Shown: piece by piece, positions 51,492 to 60,315 of the stretch
Position numbering within the stretch: position 1 is the stretch's first letter
Layout of the letters: each line of letters opens with the position of its first letter
Origin: Pseudomonadota bacterium
Lineage (GTDB): Bacteria; Pseudomonadota; Alphaproteobacteria; Rhizobiales; Xanthobacteraceae
Direction: 5' to 3'
NCBI GenBank assembly: GCA_023387735.1
Contig: JAEWHP010000020.1
Span: 62,001 to 126,000 of the forward strand
DNA length: 64,000 nucleotides
Position numbers and translations under genes: made by a program
The notes under the pieces: generated by a model
The model's input: the letters and a program-made list of their open reading frames with translations, nothing else
Database searches by the model: none
What the model was told of the DNA's origin: nothing

Positions 51492-52448
51492 ATGTCCGTG
51501 ACGACAATATCCGCGCGAACATACGCGCAGCATCAGCCGGGCTGGTTCGCCCGGCTGCTCGACAACAAGGCATTCCTGATCATTGTTTGCCTCGCGCCCG
51601 CGATCGGCCTGTTGGGAGTGTTCCTGACCTACCCGCTCGGCCTCGGCGTCTGGCTCGCCTTTACCGACACCACGATCGGCCGCAGCGGCGTCTTCGTCGG
51701 CTTCGAGAATTTCCAGTACCTGCTGAAGGATCCGCTGTGGTGGAGCGCGGTGTTCTATAGCGTCTTCTACACCGCGGTCGCGACCTTCGGGAAATTCGCG
51801 CTCGGCTTCTGGCTGGCGTTGCTGCTCAACAACCACTTTCCGTTCAAGAGCCTGCTGCGCGCCATCGTGCTGCTGCCGTGGATCGTACCGACAGTGCTGT
51901 CGGCGCTGGCTTTCTGGTGGATCTACGATCCGCAGTTCTCGATCATCTCCTATCTCCTGGTCGACGTGCTGGGCGTCCGCTCGACCAACATCGACTTCCT
52001 CGGAACGCCGTGGTCCGCGCGGTTCTCGCTGATCGTGGCCAACATCTGGCGCGGCATCCCCTTTGTTGCGATCTCGCTGCTGGCGGGGCTGCAGACCATC
52101 TCGCCCTCGCTCTACGAGGCGGCGATGCTGGACGGCGCCACCGCCTGGCAGCGCTTCCGCTTCATCACCCTGCCGATGATGATGCCAATCCTCGCCATCG
52201 TCATGACGTTCTCGATCATCTTCACCTTCACCGACTTCCAGCTCGTCTACGCCATCACCCGCGGCGGTCCGGTCAATTCGACGCATCTGCTCGCGACACT
52301 GGCGTTCCAGCGCGGTATCGCCGGCGGCGAGCTCGGCGAGGGTGCCGCGATCGCGGTGTCGATGATTCCGTTCCTCGTGTTCGCAACGTTGTTCAGCTAC
52401 TTCGGCCTCGCGCGCCGTAAATGGCAGCAGGGAGAAGCCAATGACTGA
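51492..52448 (+). CDS. ABC sugar-importer permease, first subunit
   Basis: 318 residues with six predicted membrane helices; the coupling motif EAAMLDGATAWQRFRFITLP faces the ATPase. The N-terminal helices (LIIVCLAPAIGLLGVFLTYP) and the rest match the MalF/UgpA type permeases of family 1 sugar importers. ATG 51492 follows a weak ribosome-binding site. It overlaps the next permease gene by eight bases, showing translational coupling. No ATP-binding subunit is in the cluster. Confidence 0.92.
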   Translation: MSVTTISARTYAQHQPGWFARLLDNKAFLIIVCLAPAIGLLGVFLTYPLGLGVWLAFTDTTIGRSGVFVGFENFQYLLKDPLWWSAVFYSVFYTAVATFGKFALGFWLALLLNNHFPFKSLLRAIVLLPWIVPTVLSALAFWWIYDPQFSIISYLLVDVLGVRSTNIDFLGTPWSARFSLIVANIWRGIPFVAISLLAGLQTISPSLYEAAMLDGATAWQRFRFITLPMMMPILAIVMTFSIIFTFTDFQLVYAITRGGPVNSTHLLATLAFQRGIAGGELGEGAAIAVSMIPFLVFATLFSYFGLARRKWQQGEAND

Positions 52449-53343
52449 CGTAGCCGCCTCACCGGGCAACAGTAACGTCGCCAGCGCCACGCCGGATACG
52501 ATGTCGTGGGATTCGCGCGCGCGGCGCGTGATGATGATCTACCTGCCGCTGGCCTGCTTCGTGCTGATCCTGCTGTTCCCGTTCTACTGGATGGCGATCA
52601 CGTCATTCAAGCCGAACGCGGAGCTGCTGAACTTCAAGGATCACAATCCGTTCTGGATCACCTCGCCGACGCTCGCGCATATCAAGCACCTGCTGTTCAA
52701 TACGGCGTATCCGACCTGGCTGTGGACCACGATGATCGTGGCAGTGTGCTCGACCTTCCTGTCGCTGTTCGCCTCGACGCTCGCGGCCTACGCGATCGAG
52801 CGGCTGCGCTTCCGCGGCAGTCCCTATGTGGGGCTCGGCATCTACCTCGCCTATCTGGTGCCGCCCTCCATCCTGTTCATCCCGCTGGCCACCGTGATCG
52901 TGCAGTTCGGCCTGTTCGACTCGCCGCTGGCGCTGATCCTGGTGTACCCGACCTTCCTGGTGCCGTTCTGCACGTGGCTGCTGATCGGCTATTTCAAGTC
53001 GATCCCCTATGAACTCGAGGAATGCGCGCTGGTCGATGGCGCAACACGACTGCAGATCCTGTGGCGGATCACGCTGCCACTGGCCGTGCCGGGCCTGATC
53101 TCGGCCGGTATCTTCTCGTTCACGCTGTCGTGGAACGAGTTCATCTATGCGCTGGCCTTCATCCAGAGCGGCGCCAACAAGACGGTGCCGGTCGCGATCC
53201 TGACCGAGCTCGTTACCGGTGACGTCTACCAGTGGGGCGCGCTGATGGCGGGCTCGCTGCTCGGCTCGCTGCCGGTGGCGCTGTTCTACTCGCTGTTCGT
53301 CGACTACTACGTCTCGTCGCTGACCGGCGCGGTGAAGGAATAG
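52441..53343 (+). CDS. ABC sugar-importer permease, second subunit
   Basis: 300 residues, six predicted membrane helices, MalG/UgpE type. The coupling motif ECALVDGATRLQILWRITLP is present, and FPFYWMAITSFKPNAEL in the first loop is typical of the family. Its start overlaps the preceding permease gene. Its stop is 7 bases from the end of the convergent tonB gene. With the binding protein at 50009 it forms an importer lacking a local ATPase, so it probably borrows an UgpC/MsmX-type subunit from elsewhere. Confidence 0.92.
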   Translation: MTDVAASPGNSNVASATPDTMSWDSRARRVMMIYLPLACFVLILLFPFYWMAITSFKPNAELLNFKDHNPFWITSPTLAHIKHLLFNTAYPTWLWTTMIVAVCSTFLSLFASTLAAYAIERLRFRGSPYVGLGIYLAYLVPPSILFIPLATVIVQFGLFDSPLALILVYPTFLVPFCTWLLIGYFKSIPYELEECALVDGATRLQILWRITLPLAVPGLISAGIFSFTLSWNEFIYALAFIQSGANKTVPVAILTELVTGDVYQWGALMAGSLLGSLPVALFYSLFVDYYVSSLTGAVKE

Positions 53344-53350
53344 GTCTCGA

Positions 53351-54178
53351 TCAGGACCGCGGCTTGAACTCCACGGGCACGTTCACGGACACTGTTCCGT
53401 GAGCGATCTCGGGCGGGATTGCCGGGAATGGCGCAGCCTGACGGACCATCGCCATGGCCTGCGCATCGAACGCCGAAACGCCCGAGGAGCCGCCCAGGCG
53501 GCTCGACTGCACCTGACCGCTGCGGCCAATCGTAAAGCTCACCTTGGCGACGCCGCGCTGGCCGTTTCCGCTGGATGGATATTGGTGGAAGCGCATCAGG
53601 TGCGCGCGGACGAGATTGCTATAGGCGGCGATCGCCGAAGCCGTCGCGCCCGCGCTCATCGAAGATGCGGCGGGGGCCTGGCGCTCGGCGCGCGGTGGCG
53701 CGCTGGTGCGCGGCGCCGGGGGCGCCTCCGAAGGCCGCTTGGCGTCCTTCCTGACGATTTTCGGCTTCACCGGCACCGGCTTATGCTCCGGAACGATCTG
53801 CGCCGGCTCGGGCTTTGGCGGCGTGGGCTGCTGCTTCTGCTCCGGCGGCGCCACGACTTCCGGCTTCTCCTGCGGCGGGGTCGGCGCGATCTGCTCCTCC
53901 ACCGGCTCCATCGCCGCGGACTCGGGCGGCGCCGCGTCGGCCTGCTGCATTTCGGGTCCCGGTGCCATGTCCATTGGGGACGCCTCGGGCGCCGACGTAA
54001 CCGGCGCCAGATCGACCATGATAGCGGGCATCGTCGCGCCCGGCGTCACACGTTCCGTGTACCAGTTCATGGTCAACGCAATCAGCGCAGCATGCGTGGC
54101 GACGATCGCCGCCGCGGAAATTCCCCAGCGCCGGACGACGGCATCGTCGGACACATCATGCAGGGCGAACGCATTCAT
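53351..54178 (-). CDS. tonB: TonB energy-transducing protein
   Basis: 275 residues from ATG 54178. A membrane anchor at ~19-37 (GISAAAIVATHAALIALTMN), a Pro-rich periplasmic spacer (KPEPAQIVPEHKPVPVKPKI) and the C-terminal TonB domain (GQRGVAKVSFTIGRSGQVQS, GSSGVSAFDAQAMAMVRQAA) are present. It couples the ExbB-ExbD proton channel to outer-membrane receptors, here HmuR. It is the last gene of the hmuR operon. A TTG start four codons upstream overlaps exbD by four bases. Confidence 0.92.
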   Translation of the reverse strand: MNAFALHDVSDDAVVRRWGISAAAIVATHAALIALTMNWYTERVTPGATMPAIMVDLAPVTSAPEASPMDMAPGPEMQQADAAPPESAAMEPVEEQIAPTPPQEKPEVVAPPEQKQQPTPPKPEPAQIVPEHKPVPVKPKIVRKDAKRPSEAPPAPRTSAPPRAERQAPAASSMSAGATASAIAAYSNLVRAHLMRFHQYPSSGNGQRGVAKVSFTIGRSGQVQSSRLGGSSGVSAFDAQAMAMVRQAAPFPAIPPEIAHGTVSVNVPVEFKPRS

Positions 54179-54183
54179 GACGG

Positions 54184-54627
54184 TCAACTGCGGCCGTCGA
54201 GGCCGACCAGCGCGATCTTGAGATAGCCGGCGTTGCGCAGCAGGTTCATCACCTCCATCAGGTCGCCGTAGCTGACGGCCTTGTCGGCGCGCAGAAAGAT
54301 CCGCTCGTCCTTTTTCCCCTGCGTGGCGCTGTCGAGCGTGGTGGTGAGCGTATCGCGCGCAATGACGTCTTCGCCCACCGCGACCGAAAGATCCGGCTTC
54401 ACGGTGACGAACACCGGCTTGTCCGGGCGCGGCGACGGCTCGACGGTGCTGGCGGGAAGATCGACGCCGAGGTCCACGGTGGCGAGCGGTGCTGCGACCA
54501 TGAAGATGATAAGCAGTACCAGCATCACGTCGATGAACGGCGTAACGTTGATCTCGTGGGCCTCGACCAGATCGTCGGCGCCGCCGCGCATCCGTCCGCC
54601 AACGACACTACCCAGCTTGGCGCCCAT
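54184..54627 (-). CDS. exbD: ExbD proton-channel subunit
   Basis: 147 residues. One membrane helix (INVTPFIDVMLVLLIIFMVA, with the proton-path Asp33) and a periplasmic domain (LPASTVEPSPRPDKPVFVTV; RADKAVSYGDLMEVMNLLR) match ExbD. With ExbB it uses the proton gradient to energise TonB. Starts 18 bases after exbB and ends just before tonB. Confidence 0.95.
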   Translation of the reverse strand: MGAKLGSVVGGRMRGGADDLVEAHEINVTPFIDVMLVLLIIFMVAAPLATVDLGVDLPASTVEPSPRPDKPVFVTVKPDLSVAVGEDVIARDTLTTTLDSATQGKKDERIFLRADKAVSYGDLMEVMNLLRNAGYLKIALVGLDGRS

Positions 54628-54645
54628 CGCTCCGCCTCCCCTCGC

Positions 54646-55431
54646 TCACTCGGCGGCGCGCGCGAGGTGAAACGCACCGCGGTCGCTCTCCCGGCTGATC
54701 AGGAGCAGCACCATCGCCGAGGCGTCGCCGAGCAGCGCCCGATGGGCCGTTATCGAACGGGTGAGATGATTGTAGATCACGACCGCCGGGATCGCCGCGA
54801 CGAGACCGAGCGCGGTCGCGAGCAGCGCTTCGGCGATACCTGGCGCGACGACGGCGAGATTGGTGGTCTTGGCTTCGGAAATGCCGATGAACGAATTCAT
54901 GATGCCCCAGACCGTTCCGAACAGGCCGACGAACGGTGCGGTGGCGCCGATGGTCGCAAGCACGCCGGTGCCGCGAGCGATCTGCCGCGACATCGCGGCT
55001 TCGACCCGCTCCAGCCGCAGTGCAACCCGCTCCTTGAGGCCATCGTCGAAATGTCCGTTGGAGAGACTGGCCTCGCGCGCGGCCGACTGGATGATTTGCG
55101 CCACGGCATCGTTGCTGCCGCGGGTTTCCTGCTCGGCCCTGGCGAGCACGGTATCGGTCTCCAGCATGCCGAGGCGTCGTTTGGCCGAGGCCGTCTTGCG
55201 GCGGAGCTCGACGGTCTTGGCGAGCCAGATGGTCCACGTCACCAGCGAGGCAAAGGCAAGCCCGACCATGACCGCCTGCACCACGATGTCCGCATTCACG
55301 AACATGTTCCAGGGCGACAGGTTGCGCGGCAACTGTGCCACGTCGGTCGCGGCCAGCGCCGCTCCCGGCAACGCGGCCGCGGTCGTCGCTCCACCCAAAC
55401 GGATCAAAAAGTCGAGCACTCTTCGCCGCAT
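54646..55431 (-). CDS. exbB: ExbB proton-channel subunit
   Basis: 261 residues. A hydrophobic, possibly cleaved N-terminal segment precedes three membrane helices: IVVQAVMVGLAFASLVTWTI, then LATIGATAPFVGLFGTVWGI and LLATALGLVAAIPAVVIYNH, the canonical MotA/TolQ/ExbB proton channel. The long cytosolic loop between is charged. It is 18 bases ahead of exbD. With ExbD and TonB it powers the outer-membrane receptor HmuR encoded by the same operon. Confidence 0.95.
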   Translation of the reverse strand: MRRRVLDFLIRLGGATTAAALPGAALAATDVAQLPRNLSPWNMFVNADIVVQAVMVGLAFASLVTWTIWLAKTVELRRKTASAKRRLGMLETDTVLARAEQETRGSNDAVAQIIQSAAREASLSNGHFDDGLKERVALRLERVEAAMSRQIARGTGVLATIGATAPFVGLFGTVWGIMNSFIGISEAKTTNLAVVAPGIAEALLATALGLVAAIPAVVIYNHLTRSITAHRALLGDASAMVLLLISRESDRGAFHLARAAE

Positions 55432-55461
55432 GATCGTCTCCCGGGCTGGTATGCGGGTCGG

Positions 55462-55977
55462 CTACGCCGCGCCGGCCGGCGCGATGCTGTCCGCGAGCGC
55501 ATGAAAGCGCTGCAACTGATCGCCGCGCAGCGCACGCGCCTCGTCGCGGCCGACGAACACCTTGAACATGATGCCGCCGTCGACATTGATGAACGCGACG
55601 AAGGCCGACGATTTTCCCATGAACGGCCGCTCGACAAAGGCGATCGCCGCGCAACGCGCGTGCCGCAGGTGCCCGTGCAGTCCCTTGGGTTGCATCAGGT
55701 TGAAGTAGCCGCGGCCGATCTCTCCCGCCGGAATCGCGCCGGTAAATTCGAAGATCGCATCATCGGTATGGACGATCAGCGTCACCTCGCCCCATTGCGC
55801 GATGTCGCCCATCGCGGCGGCGAACCCGCCGCCGCTCCGGATCCGCACCATCGCTTCGGGCATCGCCTCGAGCACTGCGCGCGGCGTGACGTTTCGCTGC
55901 CGCGCCACGTCCTCGATGACCGCGCCAGGATTTTCCAGCATATGTGCCTTGAGGTCGGCGAGTTCCGTGCTCAGCAT
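55462..55977 (-). CDS. hutX: HutX-family intracellular heme utilisation/carrier protein
   Basis: 171 residues from ATG 55977 (MLSTELADLKAHMLENPGAV). Family landmarks are VTPRAVLEAMP, GDIAQWGEVTLIVHTDDAIF, and YFNLMQPKGLHGHLRHARCA, with FVERPFMGKSSAFVAFINVD near the end. HutX proteins bind heme after import and hand it to a degrading enzyme, here probably HmuQ encoded 11 bases upstream. Cytosolic. exbB follows after 30 bases. Confidence 0.9.
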   Translation of the reverse strand: MLSTELADLKAHMLENPGAVIEDVARQRNVTPRAVLEAMPEAMVRIRSGGGFAAAMGDIAQWGEVTLIVHTDDAIFEFTGAIPAGEIGRGYFNLMQPKGLHGHLRHARCAAIAFVERPFMGKSSAFVAFINVDGGIMFKVFVGRDEARALRGDQLQRFHALADSIAPAGAA

Positions 55978-55988
55978 CGCACTCTCCC

Positions 55989-56324
55989 TCAAGCGGCGGC
56001 GCTGGATTTGCGCTCGCTCAGAATCACCTCGAAACCTTCGAACTTGGGATGGCCGAGGTAGAGGCTCTCGCCGGTCTTGTTGTCGGCGCGAGCGTGCGCC
56101 CTGCGGAACTCTTCCGAGCGGGTCCACGCCTCGAACGCCGCCTTGTCGACCCAGGTCGTATGAGACGAATACAGCGTGTGATCTTCGTAGACGGGGCCCT
56201 TGAGCAGATTGAACTCGACGAAGCCCGCCATGGTGCCAAGATAGGATTCCCGGCTGCGCCAGACGTTCTCGAAGGCTGCTTCCGAGCCGATCTTCACCTG
56301 GAACCTGTTCATTGCGATAAACAT
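55989..56324 (-). CDS. hmuQ: HmuQ-type heme-degrading monooxygenase (IsdG-like)
   Basis: 111 residues from ATG 56324. The IsdG catalytic set occurs at matching positions: Asn6 (MNRFQV), Trp67 (EAWTRS) and His77 (FRRAHARA); the IsdG residues are Asn7, Trp67 and His77. HmuQ of Bradyrhizobium opens heme to a biliverdin-type product with iron release. Cytosolic. It lies between hmuR and hutX, in the same direction. Its GAGACTTCTGATG-type upstream is unremarkable; the start suits the family. Confidence 0.92.
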   Translation of the reverse strand: MFIAMNRFQVKIGSEAAFENVWRSRESYLGTMAGFVEFNLLKGPVYEDHTLYSSHTTWVDKAAFEAWTRSEEFRRAHARADNKTGESLYLGHPKFEGFEVILSERKSSAAA

Positions 56325-56468
56325 CAGAAGTCTCCTAGCTGTGGTGCGCCTGGCGTACCGATTGAATTGGGTGGAAACACGAATGCGCCGAAGCCGCGCT
56401 GGAGCATCAGCGCGGCCCGGTGCACTGGAGGTGATGGTCTTCTCGCCCGAGACCATGGGATCTTCGTG

Positions 56469-58871
56469 TCAGGTTCCTCCGAAATGATATTTCAGGCCAC
56501 CCTTGAATACGATTCCGGGGCCGGCGCTGGCCCATTTCACGTCGTTTTGAGTATCGCCCGTGCTGCCGACCGGGATGGCGTAGGGACGGTAGTACTGATT
56601 GAGCAGGTTCTCGACCGAGAAATTCAGCGTGAGATCCCGCGTCGGCTGGTACTGGGCATAGAGGTTGACGAGGTCGAACCCGGTTGCCGGCGTGTAGTTT
56701 GCAGGGATGTTCCTGTTCGCCGCCGCCGACGTCCACATAACCGAAAGAACGAGCGTGCGATCGAGCAAGCGAACGCCAGCCGTCGTCGTGATTTTCTGCG
56801 GCGGGATACTGTACAATCCGAAGCCGGTCTGCAGGTTCTTGCCCTGCAGGTAGGAGCCCGCGACACCGACGTACCAGGTATTGGCGTCGTACATCGTCTC
56901 GGCCTCAAAACCCTGAATTCTGGCCTGGGCGATGTTCTGGTACTGCAGGAACGGCAGAACGGTAATGCTCGGCGCAGGCGGCGGCCCGGTCGGAACCACG
57001 CGCGGCGTGCCGAACGCGACCTGGTCGATGTAGTCGGTGATGTCGTTGCGGAAAACGTTGAACTTGCCGCGGACGCTGTCCCCCGACGTGAACAAGTCGT
57101 TCTTCTTCAGGTTGAAGCCGATCTCCTTGTTCTTGCCGACCTCGGGCCGCAGGTTCGGATTCGGCACGAAGCAGAAGGTCGCCTCGGTGCCGGGCGTACC
57201 CGACGGACAGTTGAAGAACGAGCTTTGAATGGTAGCGCCGGCGTGCGGCCCGTTCACGAGCGTTTCGGTGATCGAGGGCGCACGGTAGCCCTCGGCATAG
57301 CTGGCATAGGGCGTCAGGATGGCGGTGGGCATCAGGCCGACCGTGATCTTCGGCGACAGGCGGTCGCCACTGGCAGACGAGGTCACCGATGAGAGCTGGT
57401 AATTGTCGTAACGCAACGCGCCGATCACTTCGAGCAGTGAGGTGTAGTTGGCTTTCCACTGCACGAAACCACCGGACAGCGTGCGCTGGCCACCCGGCGT
57501 CGTCACATCGGAGGTTCCGCGCAGATCGTTCGACGTCACCTTGTCCTGGAAGGCATCCAGCCCGTAGGTGACCGCGTGGCGCCAATCGTAGGTCTCGAAA
57601 CGCGTCGTGTTGTAGACGTCGACGCCAACCGTATCGAGCAGATAGCCGCGGTTGCTGCCGATACAGCCGGAGACCGCATTGCCCGGCACGCCGCCGCAGA
57701 AGGCGGAAGGAGTCGTGCTGGTATGGCCCGTCTTGATCTGGTCGTTCTCCGTGCGATTCCAGTAGACCTTCGCGTCCCAATCGAACCACTTGTCGTCCGG
57801 CTGCGAATATTTCCAGCCGAGCGTCGTCGTGTAATTCTTCACGTCGGACCTGTAGATCGACGTGCCATCCAGATTATTGGTCCCGTTCGGATTGCGGGTG
57901 TTGGGATCGCCCGCACGGCGCGGCGGCTGGCCGACACTGAAGATATCTTCCTGGAATATCGTGCCGAGCTTGACTTCGTGTCCGTCAGCCGGCCGCACCG
58001 TCAGTTTGGCAATACCGGCGGTGAGCCGATTTCCGGTATTGGCGACTTCGAAGCCGGTCCCGTCCTTGTAGTTCTCCTGGGTGCTATAGGTACCGCCGGC
58101 GAACACATCGACATTCGGATTGACGTGAACACCGCCGAACACCGAACCGAGCGCGCGGCCGTAGTTGGTCCCGAGGATAGTCTTGGCGTCAACGCCCCAG
58201 CGCTCGCCCGGACGCACGACATCTTCGATGTCCTTGGTACGGAACGACGCCACGCCGCCGATCGCGCCGGAGCCGTAGATGTTGGCGGTCGGGCCGCGGA
58301 CGATGTCGATGCCGCCGACCAGTTCCGGATTGAGGAAGAAGGAGCCGTTCGCGAAATGGCCGGTGCGCTGGTAATTCTGCCGCGCGCCGTCGACCACCAC
58401 GGCGACGCGGCCGAAATCCTGCAGGCCGCGGATATTGATCGAGGTCGACGGCTCGTCGCCCCGATCCTGCACCCAGACGCCGGGAATGTTGTACAGGAGC
58501 CCACCAAGCGTGCTGGCCTGGCGGCCCTGGATCTGCTCGAGCGTCACCACGCTGACGGGCGCCAGCGCGTCAATCGCGCGTTCGTCCGTCCTGGTCGCGA
58601 CCGCCGTGATCGTATCGAGCGACAGTACAGGCGCCGCGCCAATCTGCGCCCGCGCGTTCATAACAGGCGCAGCCTGCGCTATCTGCTGCGGCGCGACGGG
58701 CTTGCGCTTCGACTGCTTCTGCTTTTTCTCGGACGCACTTGCAACGGCATCCGGCTCGGCGGCTTGCGAGAATGCTGTCGTCGACGACATCAACAGCGAC
58801 GACATCAACGCCAATGAAAATGCCGACGCGCCGAAAACCAGGGCGCGCGAATGCCTAGCCCGAAAAGCCAT
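56469..58871 (-). CDS. hmuR: TonB-dependent outer-membrane heme receptor HmuR
   Basis: 800 residues from ATG 58871. Signal peptide then a Lys/Gln-rich linker (ASEKKQKQSKRKPVAPQQ). Plug domain at about 90-215 (ALAPVSVVTLEQIQGRQA; NIRGLQDFGRVAVVVDGARQ), barrel to the C-terminal KYHFGGT. Heme-receptor FRAP and NPNL boxes appear as YRAPS (~528) and NPNLRPE (~570), with EVGKNKEIG following. It binds heme outside the cell. It heads the hmuR-hmuQ-hutX-exbB-exbD-tonB operon and is divergent from hmuP. Confidence 0.96.
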   Translation of the reverse strand: MAFRARHSRALVFGASAFSLALMSSLLMSSTTAFSQAAEPDAVASASEKKQKQSKRKPVAPQQIAQAAPVMNARAQIGAAPVLSLDTITAVATRTDERAIDALAPVSVVTLEQIQGRQASTLGGLLYNIPGVWVQDRGDEPSTSINIRGLQDFGRVAVVVDGARQNYQRTGHFANGSFFLNPELVGGIDIVRGPTANIYGSGAIGGVASFRTKDIEDVVRPGERWGVDAKTILGTNYGRALGSVFGGVHVNPNVDVFAGGTYSTQENYKDGTGFEVANTGNRLTAGIAKLTVRPADGHEVKLGTIFQEDIFSVGQPPRRAGDPNTRNPNGTNNLDGTSIYRSDVKNYTTTLGWKYSQPDDKWFDWDAKVYWNRTENDQIKTGHTSTTPSAFCGGVPGNAVSGCIGSNRGYLLDTVGVDVYNTTRFETYDWRHAVTYGLDAFQDKVTSNDLRGTSDVTTPGGQRTLSGGFVQWKANYTSLLEVIGALRYDNYQLSSVTSSASGDRLSPKITVGLMPTAILTPYASYAEGYRAPSITETLVNGPHAGATIQSSFFNCPSGTPGTEATFCFVPNPNLRPEVGKNKEIGFNLKKNDLFTSGDSVRGKFNVFRNDITDYIDQVAFGTPRVVPTGPPPAPSITVLPFLQYQNIAQARIQGFEAETMYDANTWYVGVAGSYLQGKNLQTGFGLYSIPPQKITTTAGVRLLDRTLVLSVMWTSAAANRNIPANYTPATGFDLVNLYAQYQPTRDLTLNFSVENLLNQYYRPYAIPVGSTGDTQNDVKWASAGPGIVFKGGLKYHFGGT

Positions 58872-59136
58872 ACTGCCCCAACCTGTTGTTTTGTCTCTTG
58901 GGTCTGGCTGGCGGGCGCGCCGCAAATATTGCGGCTGCTTGCTGGCTACCAAATGCTCGCGACCGGGACACACCCCATGCCCACATCGCATGCATCTGGT
59001 TACGCCGCGCGGCGGAACCGGTCAACAACCGCGCAGCCCACTTTATATCGATTGTAAATTGCAGCAGTTGGATTGCGGCGGGGCCGGCCTGTACAAACAC
59101 GCCCTGGGATACCGCAATCGGGGCTTCACAGATTAG

Positions 59137-59343
59137 ATGACCGTTCCTTCAGGAGGAAAGCTCGGCGAGGCACCGACGCACGCGGCAAGCCCTGCTCCGA
59201 CGACTCGTTCCATCGTCATGAGCGGCAACCGGCTCGACAGCCGCGAGCTGTTCGCGGCGGAGCGCGAGATCATCATCGCGCATGGCGAAGACAAGTACCG
59301 CCTGCGGCTGACGTCGCAGAACAAGCTGATCCTGACCAAGTAG
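59137..59343 (+). CDS. hmuP: HemP/HmuP heme-uptake regulator
   Basis: 68 residues. The conserved core LDSRELFAAEREIIIAHGED followed by KYRLRLTSQNKLILTK defines the HemP/HmuP family. In Bradyrhizobium HmuP is a coactivator, working with Irr, for expression of the heme operons. It starts the second heme operon (hmuP-hmuT-hmuU-hmuV); about 265 bases separate it from the hmuR start, where the regulatory sites should lie. hmuT begins 21 bases after its stop. Confidence 0.94.
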   Translation: MTVPSGGKLGEAPTHAASPAPTTRSIVMSGNRLDSRELFAAEREIIIAHGEDKYRLRLTSQNKLILTK

Positions 59344-59364
59344 ATCTGACCAGGTGAACCAGCA

Positions 59365-60315
59365 ATGACATTCTGCCGCACGCTCGCATTATCGGCCGCT
59401 GCCTGCGGTTTCCTGCTCGGTGGCGTTGCCGTTGCAGCCGGCATCAAGGTGCATGATGCGCGCAACCGCGACGTCACGATATCCGATCCGGCGCGGATCG
59501 TGTCGATCGGCGGCGCGATCACCGAAATTCTCTACGCGCTCGGCTTCGAGGACAGGCTGGCCGGCGTCGACACCACGAGCCTCTATCCGGCCGCGGCGCG
59601 CGGCAAGCCTAATGTCGGCTACATGCGGCAGATATCGGCCGAAGGCGTCCTCGGACTCAATCCCTCGCTGGTGCTCGCCGTGCAGGGCTCCGGGCCGAAG
59701 GAAGCCATGGACCTGCTGGAGGCAGCCAAGGTGCCGCTGGTGCTGGTGCCCGAAACCTTTTCCGAACAGGGCCTGCTCGACAAGATCAAAATGGTCGGCC
59801 ATGCCATGGGCGCGGACAAGCGGGCCGAATGCCTGACCGCGGTCGTGACGGACGACCTGGCGCAACTGCGCGAACTGCGCGCCAAAGTGACGAAGCCGGT
59901 CCGCGTGATGTTCGTAATGTCGATGCTGAACGGCCGGGCGATGGCCGCAGGCCAGAAGACCGCCGCCAACGAGATCATCGCGCTTGCCGGCGGCGTCAAC
60001 GCGATCGACGGTTATGACGGCTACAAGATCATAAACGATGAGGCGATCGTTGCGGCGAAGCCGGACGTGGTGCTGTCGATCCAGCGCGGCAAGGATTCGG
60101 TGGATGCGGAAGCGGTGTATGTCCATCCCGCCTTCGCGCTGACGCCGGTCGTCGCGAACAAGTCGTTCATCTCCATGGAAGGTCTCTACCTGCTCGGCTT
60201 CGGGCCGCGCACGGCCGCGGCGGCGCGCGATCTCTCGATCAAGCTCTATCCGGCGCTGGCGCCGCAGGCCGAGAAGTTCATGCCGGCGGCGTTGACGGCC
60301 AATTGCCGGCAATGA
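59365..60315 (+). CDS. hmuT: Periplasmic heme-binding protein HmuT
   Basis: 316 residues. Signal peptide (MTFCRTLALSAAACGFLLGG). The class III binding-protein fold is shown by RIVSIGGAITEILYALGFED and LAGVDTTSLYP; heme is typically ligated by a Tyr or His within DTTSLYPAAARG-type and C-terminal loops, which I cannot fix here. It presents heme to HmuU-HmuV. hmuU starts inside its last codons (ATGA overlap). Confidence 0.93.
   Translation: MTFCRTLALSAAACGFLLGGVAVAAGIKVHDARNRDVTISDPARIVSIGGAITEILYALGFEDRLAGVDTTSLYPAAARGKPNVGYMRQISAEGVLGLNPSLVLAVQGSGPKEAMDLLEAAKVPLVLVPETFSEQGLLDKIKMVGHAMGADKRAECLTAVVTDDLAQLRELRAKVTKPVRVMFVMSMLNGRAMAAGQKTAANEIIALAGGVNAIDGYDGYKIINDEAIVAAKPDVVLSIQRGKDSVDAEAVYVHPAFALTPVVANKSFISMEGLYLLGFGPRTAAAARDLSIKLYPALAPQAEKFMPAALTANCRQ

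Noticed and set aside
57576..58817. Plus-strand open frame opposite hmuR
   Set aside because: HmuR has unmistakable receptor motifs; the opposite frame has none.
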